Shown one piece after another: positions 26,214-31,213 of a stretch of DNA of 31,213 nucleotides. The stretch's first letter is position 1; each line of letters begins with the position of its first letter. The translations under genes were made by a program, and so were the position numbers. The notes beneath the pieces are model-generated. The model had not been told where the DNA came from and made no database searches. It worked only from the letters and a program-made list of their open reading frames with translations. Source of the DNA: a virus. The stretch is taken from IMG/VR virus record IMGVR_UViG_3300044982_000175, positions 1 to 31,213 of that record. One strand, written 5' to 3'.

Positions 26214-26423
26214 ATGCGTACAATAAATGACAAGTACTATTACACACCAGCCGACATATGTAAACTTCTAGATATGAAAAGAGCTGCATTTAATTATGCA
26301 AGAAGAAGGGGATTTCTTCCGTTTAGTTATATTAAAGTAATGAGTCGCTTATTATATGACAAGGAAGAAGTAGATAATTACATACAAGAGTTGGAACAAA
26401 AAAGGATTGAGATCAATGACTGA
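26214..26423 (+). CDS. Small helix-turn-helix DNA-binding protein (69 aa)
   Basis: Start set at MRTINDKYYYT, behind AGGA at good spacing. The sequence Y-Y-T-P-A-D-I-C-K-L-L-D-M-K-R-A-A-F-N-Y-A-R-R-R-G-F-L-P-F-S, then L-Y-D-K-E-E-V-D-N-Y-I, is the HTH_17/MerR-excisionase type: helix, turn, recognition helix, wing and dimer helix. It sits first in the rightward early-like gene set, next to the divergent late operon and upstream of a repeat-rich control region. It could therefore regulate either direction, act as an excisionase or bind the replication region. No integrase is present in the window, which makes regulator more likely. The end overlaps the next gene by 8 bp. Confidence 0.7.
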   Translation: MRTINDKYYYTPADICKLLDMKRAAFNYARRRGFLPFSYIKVMSRLLYDKEEVDNYIQELEQKRIEIND

Positions 26424-26688
26424 GAATATTACGTCTACTTGTGATGTCTATGATTATACAGATAAACAAATAAGTACTCTTATTAAAGTAATTATGTTAT
26501 TCAATGTGGAAGATTTATATAAATATATAGATGCATTGGAACATTTGAGACGACTTGAAAAGATGGATTATCCGTGGGATGGCAATCCTCAAACACAAAA
26601 AGACGGCGCTAAAAAGCTTACTGATGAATATCTAAAAAAAGGAGGATCGGTGGAAATCCTAGAAAAAGTAATAAGGGCGACCAAATGA
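26416..26688 (+). CDS. Small helical hypothetical protein (90 aa)
   Basis: The ATG at 26416 follows AAAGGA at 9 nt; the upstream in-frame TTG is too near that site. The product is helical and charged with D-K-Q-I-S-T-L-I-K-V-I-M-L-F-N-V-E-D-L-Y-K-Y-I-D-A-L-E-H-L-R-R-L-E-K, and a short D-Y-P-W-D-G-N-P motif in the middle. No membrane part. It is coupled to the HTH gene. Function unknown; perhaps a partner of the HTH protein. Confidence 0.55.
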   Translation: MTENITSTCDVYDYTDKQISTLIKVIMLFNVEDLYKYIDALEHLRRLEKMDYPWDGNPQTQKDGAKKLTDEYLKKGGSVEILEKVIRATK

Positions 26689-26771
26689 ACCAATGACAGT
26701 TCAGTCGTCCAATTCTTTCGGACAGATCATTTAAAGCTTGCCTAAACCATAAACTCAGATAATAATCAGAA

Positions 26772-26812
26772 TGTCTTTACGATGCAGTGTGCTTTCCTGC
26801 ACCATAAAGACA
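26772..26812 (+). promoter_or_regulatory. Two-tier hairpin in the control region
   Basis: TGTCTTTA (26772-26779) pairs perfectly with TAAAGACA (26805-26812). Inside, TGCAG (26783-26787) pairs with CTGCA (26797-26801), leaving 3-nt internal loops and a 9-nt apical loop. No T-run follows on either strand. It may be a regulatory RNA element, a terminator-like pause or part of an origin. It lies in the 528-bp region without a sizable gene (26689-27216). Confidence 0.5.
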
Positions 26813-26849
26813 CTTAAAATGCTTTTATGTGAGGGAAATATGTTAAAAA

Positions 26850-27076
26850 TGTTAGCGTTTGTTAGAAAAAAACAATTTAAAATTCTAACACCGTAAGTGA
26901 TTGAACTAAAAGATGAAAATGACCTTGTGTTATAATGTTAGATGTTTTTTCCGAGAAGCGTTCCTATAGAGCGGCCTATATAGGGAAGGGTATATAAATA
27001 TATATATATATATATTTTAACTAACAAACTAACAAAACCTATATATATCATATGAATCAATAAGTTACGCTGTTAG
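26850..27076. repeat. Clustered TGTTAG / CTAACA hexamers (iteron- or operator-like)
   Basis: Exact TGTTAG copies lie at 26850, 26860, 26936 and 27071, and CTAACA at 26885, 27021 and 27029: seven within 227 bp. Close variants TGTTAA or TTAACA occur at 26841, 27083 and 27115. One pair forms the inverted repeat GTTAGAA (26861-26867) / TTCTAAC (26883-26889). Another copy overlaps the extended -10 site at 26928-26936. An alternating TA run of about 25 bp lies at 26991-27015. The arrangement suggests protein-binding sites in a replication origin or repressor-controlled promoter in front of the primase-helicase. Confidence 0.65.
26928..26936 (+). promoter_or_regulatory. Extended -10 promoter element
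   Basis: TGTTATAAT is a perfect extended -10 (TGN followed by TATAAT). No good -35 is visible 16-18 bp upstream, as is common for this promoter class. The last T also begins a TGTTAG copy, so a protein bound there would cover the start site. Transcription would begin near 26943 and run through the AT-rich tract toward the primase-helicase. Confidence 0.5.
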
Positions 27077-27159
27077 AATTTTTGTTAAATTTCCAAAATC
27101 ATCTGCAAACATTTTTAACAAATGAGGCATTTCCTTATGAAAATGAATATAAGGAATTC

Positions 27160-27188
27160 TTGACAGCTGATAAAACGATACATATGAT
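27160..27188 (+). promoter_or_regulatory. Near-consensus sigma70 promoter of the primase-helicase gene
   Basis: TTGACA (27160-27165), 17 bp, TATGAT (27183-27188): one mismatch from the full consensus. A strong ribosome binding site AGGGGAA (27208-27213 region) and an ATG at 27217 follow about 20 nt after the predicted start. Together they place the gene start at 27217, not at the in-frame TTG at 27082, which has no ribosome binding site and lies upstream of this promoter. Confidence 0.75.
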
Positions 27189-27216
27189 ACAAAATCAACA
27201 CATCTTAGGGGAATCC

Positions 27217-29496
27217 ATGGAACTAGAATCAGAGATAAGCGCTGCGGGTTATAAGCCTTTATGGTCTGAGTTTGCGCGGTGTGGTGTAGGTGAAATCTAT
27301 CGTTTTGGTCCTAAGAAAAATCATTGGATGGTAAAAAACAGCAATGGAAGTGTTGTTTGTCAGGATTGGAGTGGAAAGCTTGTCGCTGTTTATCATGGTA
27401 AACAAGACAAAATGCCTCAGAACATTCGTCATTATGAGTACACAGAACAGACATCCGTCTATTTAGCCCGTAAAGGGGTGCTACAGGCGATGAAGCATCT
27501 GTCCGGTATGTTGTATGCCAAAGACCATTTAGCATGCCCTGTGCACGATATAAACGGCTCTGTGATGTCTTACCAAAAGATATATGACACTGGATCTAAA
27601 TCTTCTCTGAAAGGTCATTCAATGAAGGGAGGGTTCTTTTCTATTGGTTTGCATGAAAAGAACAGTTTAGACGAATTTAATGAGATTCTCATTTGTGAAG
27701 GACTTGCCACCGGTTGTTCTCTTTATTTGGCAACATCTATTCCAACGATAGTGACTTTTGGAACCGGAAATTTTGGTGAAGTGATTCGCAAGATCAAGGG
27801 AGTTTTTCCGTCTCATAAAATCATGGTATGTGGAGATTTTCATGAAGAGGGGAGTGATGCACAGAAAAAAACGATTGAGGCTGCAAGTACTTATGAATGC
27901 TATATTTGTTTTCCTTATGCTGCTTTTGGGATTCCGTCTGGGTTTGATTTTAATGATCTTCATCAAAAACATGGGTTAGAAGAAGTCGCTTTTCAAATAA
28001 AAGAAGCCTTTAAAATACCTCCTTTACTTTCTAAATTTCCGATTACTCTCCTTGAAGACTGTATCGATGAAGATGATATCTGCCATAAAAAGTATAAGAT
28101 TACTATTAATGGTAAAGAATCTATTAAATATATTAAAGCAAGTGATTTTTCAGATAGAAAAAAGATTATTGGAATAATAAAGGGATGGGCTATTTATTGT
28201 GATCCTGATCAATTGAAAGAACTCATTTCTTTGCTTGATGCTCCGGCCCCTGTGATCACTCATCTTATGAACAATGAATGTGGATGGCGAGAGAATGGGG
28301 AATTTTATTTACCCCCCTTAAATAAGGTCTGTAAGCAAGATCATTATAAGGATTTTGTTCGGCGTGGAAGTTTAAATGATTTTAAGGAAAGGATTGAGCC
28401 TATTGCTCAGAAAAATCCTTTAATTACATTTATTCTTGCGTATGCTTTTTTGCCTCCTTTTCTTAAGCAAAACAAGATTCAAAACTTTGGAATTCATCTT
28501 TATGGAGAATCTTCTATTGGTAAAACATCTCTTTTAAATTTAGCAGCAAGTGTATGGGGAGCTCCTGTTGAGAAATGGAATGGAACGGTTATTGGTTTTG
28601 AGGACTTAGCTTACCGCTATAAAGACACACTTTTTTGTCTCGATGAAATTCATCAAATTAGAAATGACGAGCTTTCTAAAATCATTTATACGCTTGGAAA
28701 TGGGGGGGGACGAATTCGATTTAAATCAAAGGAAATATTTAAATCAAAAGAACTTTTCTATATTAACTTTTTATCGAGTGGTGAATCTTCAATTGAAGAG
28801 CGTTTAAAGAAGGAATTTACGGGAGGCCAAGCTGTTCGAGTTATTGATATTAGCTGTCACCGTAACTTTGGTATATTTGATCATTCTCTTCATCTCATGC
28901 GTGATGTTACGACTCTCCATGAAATAGCTAAGCGTAATCAAAATTATCCTCTTGATTGGCTTTTACAAAACTTTAAAGAAGCAAATGCTTATTTTAATTC
29001 TATTGATATAGAAAATACTTATGAAAACCAAATGGGGAGAATTAAAAATAGTTTCTCTCTCATTGAAAAAGCAGGTCTTACAGCGGTTAAATATGGATGT
29101 TTACCTCCTCTTCCTATTACAGAAAGTGTAAATAAAATATTTGATTCGCTGCCGTTTAAAGGAAAGATATCTTATGAACTTGAGCTTGCGAAAAAACGTA
29201 TCTATGAACTTTTGGAAACAGGTGAATCTCATTTCTATGGAGGAGAGGCTTTCGAAAGAATTCCTTATCTTATCAAAGGATATAAAAAGAATGGCTGCTA
29301 TTATTTAACTGCCACTACATTGAGAAATGAAATATGTAAAGATATTAATTATAAATCAGTTAAACATAAGTTAATTAAAACTTTGGGTGTAATTGAAAGT
29401 ACGGAAATACTTCGTATCGGACCGACAACAAAATATGCTTTTAAGATTAATCCATTGTGGATAGAGCAGTATAGAAATGAGGAAGAGAATGTATAA
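27217..29496 (+). CDS. Primase-helicase, Toprim plus DUF927-type P-loop ATPase (759 aa)
   Basis: N-terminal part has F-G-P-K-K-N-H-W-M-V-K-N and W-S-G-K-L-V-A-V-Y-H-G, as in plasmid or phage primases. A Toprim domain follows: I-L-I-C-E-G-L-A-T-G (about residues 157-166; Glu and Gly conserved), then K-I-M-V-C-G-D-F-H-E-E-G as the acidic second motif. The second half is a DUF927-like ATPase with Walker A G-E-S-S-I-G-K-T (430-437) and Walker B L-F-C-L-D-E-I-H (472-479), then an A-V-R-V-I-D-I motif. Proteins of this design unwind DNA and lay primers for plasmid or phage replication. It is the only replication gene in the window. The DNA polymerase is presumably outside or from the host. Confidence 0.8.
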   Translation: MELESEISAAGYKPLWSEFARCGVGEIYRFGPKKNHWMVKNSNGSVVCQDWSGKLVAVYHGKQDKMPQNIRHYEYTEQTSVYLARKGVLQAMKHLSGMLYAKDHLACPVHDINGSVMSYQKIYDTGSKSSLKGHSMKGGFFSIGLHEKNSLDEFNEILICEGLATGCSLYLATSIPTIVTFGTGNFGEVIRKIKGVFPSHKIMVCGDFHEEGSDAQKKTIEAASTYECYICFPYAAFGIPSGFDFNDLHQKHGLEEVAFQIKEAFKIPPLLSKFPITLLEDCIDEDDICHKKYKITINGKESIKYIKASDFSDRKKIIGIIKGWAIYCDPDQLKELISLLDAPAPVITHLMNNECGWRENGEFYLPPLNKVCKQDHYKDFVRRGSLNDFKERIEPIAQKNPLITFILAYAFLPPFLKQNKIQNFGIHLYGESSIGKTSLLNLAASVWGAPVEKWNGTVIGFEDLAYRYKDTLFCLDEIHQIRNDELSKIIYTLGNGGGRIRFKSKEIFKSKELFYINFLSSGESSIEERLKKEFTGGQAVRVIDISCHRNFGIFDHSLHLMRDVTTLHEIAKRNQNYPLDWLLQNFKEANAYFNSIDIENTYENQMGRIKNSFSLIEKAGLTAVKYGCLPPLPITESVNKIFDSLPFKGKISYELELAKKRIYELLETGESHFYGGEAFERIPYLIKGYKKNGCYYLTATTLRNEICKDINYKSVKHKLIKTLGVIESTEILRIGPTTKYAFKINPLWIEQYRNEEENV

Positions 29497-29590
29497 GGGG
29501 GGAATGCAAACAAAATGGGATATGATTTCTATTGGGAAATAATAATTAGATTTGTATTTTTTCAAAGTCAATAATGAGAGGAGTAAGGGG

Positions 29591-29785
29591 ATGGATAATA
29601 CTATGGGTTGGGACGCACAAAAGACCGCTTCTTTTAATAAACGATACCCAAAGAAATTGATGAAACATGAAGAACCAGAATGGGAACTGATAAATTCATG
29701 GGACAGCTATGATTCTGCGTTATTGTATACTGATTCAAATGAGTATATACTTGATGGTAAATATTACTCCTGGAGGAAATTATGA
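29591..29785 (+). CDS. Small hypothetical protein (64 aa)
   Basis: Start set at MDNTMGWDAQKTASFN behind GAGAGGAG and GGGG; a longer frame begins at a TTG without a site. The product is hydrophilic, rich in Tyr, Trp and Asp in its second half (EEPEWELINSWDSYDSALLY), and ends W-R-K-L. The stop overlaps the next ATG (ATGA). Together with three following genes it forms a tight four-gene set. The 94-bp gap before it holds only very short frames. Function unknown. Confidence 0.6.
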   Translation: MDNTMGWDAQKTASFNKRYPKKLMKHEEPEWELINSWDSYDSALLYTDSNEYILDGKYYSWRKL

Positions 29786-29925
29786 AGAGCTGCAAAATGA
29801 AGAAGCCTAAAATGGAAAAAGCTAAAGGAATTATGGATACTGGTAAAGGATATGCAATGCCTAAAGAAAAAGGTAGCAAAAACCATATGGGTGGGCACAA
29901 ATCTAAGAAAAATGCTCGACCATGA
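29782..29925 (+). CDS. Very small lysine-rich protein (47 aa)
   Basis: The ATG follows TGGAGGA and overlaps the previous stop; its own stop overlaps the next start (ATGA on both sides). The product is strongly basic: K-S-C-K-M-K-K-P-K-M-E-K-A-K-G, then Y-A-M-P-K-E-K-G-S-K, then H-K-S-K-K-N-A-R-P. Low complexity, no membrane part. Its basic nature suggests nucleic-acid binding or charge neutralisation of DNA. The two overlaps make coding highly likely in spite of its size. Confidence 0.6.
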   Translation: MKSCKMKKPKMEKAKGIMDTGKGYAMPKEKGSKNHMGGHKSKKNARP

Positions 29926-30143
29926 AGTGGGAAGAACTGAATGAAAAAAGAGAAAAGTTATTCAGCCAGCGTAGAATAATAAATAAAAGAGCGGGACCTC
30001 CCTTCACACCTTTTACTTCAGATGCTACATGGGAAGAAGGACTGGAATATTTTAAGGAAAGCCAAGATCCAAACGATTCAACTGGTGAAGATGTCTTTGT
30101 AAACGTGTTTGGAAAACAGGAGATTTCCCATGACAAAACCTAA
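29922..30143 (+). CDS. Small hypothetical protein (73 aa)
   Basis: Start overlaps the previous stop (ATGA). N-terminal basic helix (KWEELNEKREKLFSQRRIIN), then R-A-G-P-P-F-T-P-F and an acidic C-terminal half (TSDATWEEGLEYFKESQDPN and onward). The 3' end overlaps the next gene by 14 bp. No membrane segment, no Cys. Family not recognised. The arrangement of a basic then acidic half may fit a small DNA-associated or assembly protein. Confidence 0.55.
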   Translation: MKWEELNEKREKLFSQRRIINKRAGPPFTPFTSDATWEEGLEYFKESQDPNDSTGEDVFVNVFGKQEISHDKT

Positions 30144-30297
30144 ACTTGGAAGTGGTGAACGCTTTAAACAACTCGAAGATAAATTAGAAAAAAAAGGAAT
30201 TCGTAATCCAGGAGCGCTTGCTGCCTCTATTGGTCGAAAGAAATATGGAGCCGCTAAAATGGCTAGTCTCAGTGCTACAGGTCGCAAAAAGAAATAA
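30130..30297 (+). CDS. Small basic phage protein with G-R-K-K-Y-G motif (55 aa)
   Basis: Start set at MTKPKLGSGERFK behind AGGAGAT. The sequence pattern G-S-G-E-R-F-K-x-L-x-x-K-L-x-K-K-G-I-x-N-P-x-A-L-A-A-x-I-G-R-K-K-Y-G, then M-A-S-L-S-A-T-G-R-K-K-K, is one I know from many phage genomes, where it is annotated as hypothetical. It is helical and strongly basic, with a possible DNA-binding or virion role. Last gene of the four-gene cluster; a tRNA promoter follows 24 bp later. No function should be assigned. Confidence 0.65.
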   Translation: MTKPKLGSGERFKQLEDKLEKKGIRNPGALAASIGRKKYGAAKMASLSATGRKKK

Positions 30298-30321
30298 ACC
30301 GTTCATTTCGTAAAAAATGTA

Positions 30322-30351
30322 TTGACTTGTAATTTGAATGATGTCTATAAT
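30322..30351 (+). promoter_or_regulatory. Strong sigma70-like promoter for the tRNA pair
   Basis: TTGACT (30322-30327), 18 bp, TATAAT (30346-30351): one base from the -35 consensus and a perfect -10. The predicted start is at about 30358-30359, exactly where a 9-bp hairpin begins. The tRNAs therefore have their own promoter and can be transcribed independently of the upstream genes. Confidence 0.75.
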
Positions 30352-30358
30352 TTGTAGT

Positions 30359-30392
30359 CACTAAGATTTGAATTTCCCTTTTTATCTTAGTG
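30359..30392 (+). promoter_or_regulatory. Hairpin at the 5' end of the tRNA transcript
   Basis: CACTAAGAT (30359-30367) and ATCTTAGTG (30384-30392) are perfect 9-bp inverted repeats around a 16-nt loop. The first base coincides with the predicted transcription start. It may protect the 5' end or mark the precursor for processing. As DNA it could be an operator just downstream of the -10. The first tRNA begins 17 bp later. Confidence 0.6.
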
Positions 30393-30409
30393 GTTTGTTA
30401 TCGGATCCT

Positions 30410-30563
30410 AGGGAAGTGGCTGAGTGCTCTAAGGCGTCTTTTTCAAGAAGAAGTGACTGGGCTCATATTTTCCATGAGAAATTGTACTCCATACGTATTT
30501 CTCACGGCTTGAAGACGGGAAAATATGAGAAGGTCACCGTGGGTTGGAATCCCACCTTCCCTA
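30410..30563 (+). tRNA. Class II tRNA with 68-nt hairpin inserted in the variable arm (anticodon UCA or CAA)
   Basis: Acceptor 30410-30416 pairs perfectly with 30556-30562; discriminator A (30563); no encoded CCA. D arm 30419-30435; T arm 30539-30555 with perfect 5-bp stem. Variable arm GTGAC (30453-30457) / GTCAC (30533-30537). Deleting 30462-30529 leaves a normal class II arm of that stem with a 7-nt loop and an 86-nt tRNA. The inserted 68 nt begins CTCATATTTTCC and ends with its exact complement. The anticodon arm folds best as TCTT-TTTCAAG-AAGA, a 4-bp stem with anticodon UCA. A 5-bp alternative gives CAA (Leu), with a C-A mismatch and two G-U pairs; A73 would suit Leu. Position 19 is C (30427) and 56 is G (30546), swapped from the universal G19-C56. 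Confidence 0.75.
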
Positions 30564-30569
30564 GATATG

Positions 30570-30644
30570 GCTTCCTTAGCTCAGTCAGGGAGAGCGTTAG
30601 CATTAAGCTGAAGGTCACAGGTTCAAATCCTGTAGGATGCCCCA
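30570..30644 (+). tRNA. Abnormal class I tRNA, anticodon arm shortened (UUA if 7-nt loop), CCA encoded
   Basis: Acceptor GCTTCCT (30570-30576) pairs with AGGATGC (30634-30640) with one T-T mismatch. D stem GCTC/GAGC with loop containing GGG, variable region AGGTC, T stem ACAGG/CCTGT with normal loop TTCAAAT, then C and the encoded CCA (30642-30644). The anticodon arm is two nt short: either TTAG / CTGA around a 7-nt loop CATTAAG (anticodon UUA, complementary to the stop UAA, position 33 A instead of the near-universal U), or one more C-G pair closing a 5-nt loop. Only 6 nt separate it from the first tRNA, so both come from one precursor. Either a suppressor-type tRNA, a non-decoding tRNA-like RNA or a decaying gene. 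Confidence 0.7.
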
Positions 30645-30689
30645 TAATGGGTCTATGAATTGAAACAGATTTTGTGTATTAAAGATTAA

Positions 30690-30748
30690 TGTAAGCTCAG
30701 AATAATCTTAACCGGTCAAAACACGTCAAAGTGAAGTCTGAGTTTACA
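30690..30748. repeat. Inverted repeat between tRNA pair and nuclease gene
   Basis: TGTAAGCTCAGA (30690-30701) pairs with TCTGAGTTTACA (30737-30748) with one G-U pair in RNA, enclosing 35 nt that include two GTCAAA repeats. It ends next to the stop codon of the convergent nuclease gene and could be a bidirectional 3' end for both transcripts, although no T-run follows. The remainder of 30645-30748 shows nothing else. Confidence 0.5.
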
Positions 30749-31177
30749 CTATGTAACTTGTATCATCTTTTCCACGAGTTCTATGCCTTCCTTCGAAGAC
30801 CTGCAAATTGCATAGTGAATGTTCTTATCTAAACACCATTTCTCAAAGAACTGTTGAGAAGAGGATAATTTCCCACTTTTGGTTTTAAACTCGATGAAGA
30901 ATGATTTATGAGGAGATATAAAACAATAATCAGCTACCCCTGAAATACGTCCCATAGCTGTCTGAATAGCACCGAAATATCCTCCCGCTTTCACTTTTCC
31001 TCGGTAATATTCATTAGGAACATGAAACCAAATAAAGGGAAAATCACCTTTTAAAGTTCTTTTCTTGAGATAATTCGTAAACTCAACACATATCTGTTGC
31101 TCAGGCTTAAGTGTCCTATAAGCGATATTGTTCTTTTCTAAGGCTCTGTAGAATTCAGTGGGCGTGATGAGTGCCAT
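30749..31177 (-). CDS. VRR-NUC family nuclease (142 aa)
   Basis: The core motifs of the VRR-NUC branch of the PD-(D/E)xK superfamily are clear: G-R-I-S-G-V-A-D-Y (catalytic Asp), then S-F-F-I-E-F-K-T-K-S-G-K-L-S-S-S-Q-Q (Glu-x-Lys and the trailing Gln). A preceding Q-x-x-x-x-x-E-F-T-N-Y-L-K-K block matches the family's N-terminal Glu helix. The 142-aa length is typical of the stand-alone phage form, which is thought to cut branched DNA such as replication or recombination intermediates before packaging. GAGGAG lies upstream of the ATG. It is oriented against the tRNA pair and ends in TAG. Confidence 0.85.
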   Translation of the reverse strand: MALITPTEFYRALEKNNIAYRTLKPEQQICVEFTNYLKKRTLKGDFPFIWFHVPNEYYRGKVKAGGYFGAIQTAMGRISGVADYCFISPHKSFFIEFKTKSGKLSSSQQFFEKWCLDKNIHYAICRSSKEGIELVEKMIQVT

Positions 31178-31213
31178 GGGATGGATACTCCTCGTTTTCT
31201 ATAATAATTTTTT

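Noticed and set aside
26840-26896. 18-codon frame with GAGGGAAAT before its ATG
   Set aside because: Good ribosome binding site, but very short and made of the TGTTAG repeats; could be a leader peptide, yet nothing supports translation.
29503-29577. Two frames of 12 and 19 codons after the primase-helicase
   Set aside because: Too short; spacing to the AGGGGGG tract is either too small or too large.
30410-30563. Group I intron or eukaryotic anticodon-loop intron in the first tRNA
   Set aside because: Insert is only 68 nt and lies in the variable arm; splicing between anticodon-loop sites destroys the variable arm pairing.
30410-30563. Selenocysteine tRNA
   Set aside because: UCA reading and long arm are suggestive, and the acceptor pairing can extend to 9 bp, but the D arm is of the ordinary class II type and no SelB/SelA or SECIS is seen.
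30410-30644. tRNA locus as phage attachment site
   Set aside because: No integrase and no repeated half-site was found in the window.
30368-30658. 96-codon + frame across the tRNA region
   Set aside because: It is the translation of the promoter-proximal hairpin and two tRNA genes.
1-31213. CRISPR array, insertion sequence or rRNA
   Set aside because: No regularly spaced repeats, transposase or rRNA-like segment was seen.

Overview
The window is a segment of a short-tailed (podovirus-type) dsDNA bacteriophage genome or prophage with AT-rich DNA. The evidence is a large terminase, a P22-type portal, a scaffold next to a major capsid protein, short-tail adaptor and nozzle proteins, and three large helical proteins of the ejection type. 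Termination uses TAA, TGA and TAG, and bacterial Shine-Dalgarno sites and sigma70-like promoters are plain. The host cannot be named from sequence alone. No integrase, lysin or DNA polymerase is present, so the window is probably not the whole genome.

Layout. At the left end (1-745, + strand) a partial gene is followed by three very small membrane-protein genes that meet the late operon head-on. Almost everything from 748 to 26139 is one minus-strand late operon. In transcription order it holds a possible small terminase, the large terminase, the portal, a patatin-like phospholipase, a block of fibre or adhesin-like proteins (618, 407, 280, 209 and 487 aa, the last with a self-cleaving S74 chaperone), several small virion-like proteins, a small membrane protein, the scaffold, the major capsid protein, a small head protein, a head-tail adaptor, a large beta-rich tail protein, a repeat-rich fibre, a possible GNAT-like protein and three ejection-type proteins. 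P22-like phages normally have portal, scaffold and coat next to each other. Here about 10 kb of lipase, fibre and accessory genes is inserted between portal and scaffold.

The divergent + strand (26214-30297) carries an HTH protein, a small unknown protein and a 528-bp control region with TGTTAG repeats, an extended -10 and a near-consensus promoter. That promoter and a Shine-Dalgarno site place the start of a Toprim/DUF927-type primase-helicase at 27217. Four tightly overlapping small genes follow, two of them lysine-rich.

At 30322-30644 a strong promoter drives two adjacent, abnormal tRNA genes. The first is a class II tRNA with a 68-nt hairpin inserted in the tip of its variable arm and a reciprocal C19/G56 swap of the conserved G19-C56 pair. 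Both tRNAs fold best with a 4-bp anticodon stem, and in that fold their anticodons are UCA and UUA, complementary to the stop codons UGA and UAA. This is the most unusual content of the window. A VRR-NUC nuclease gene on the minus strand closes it.
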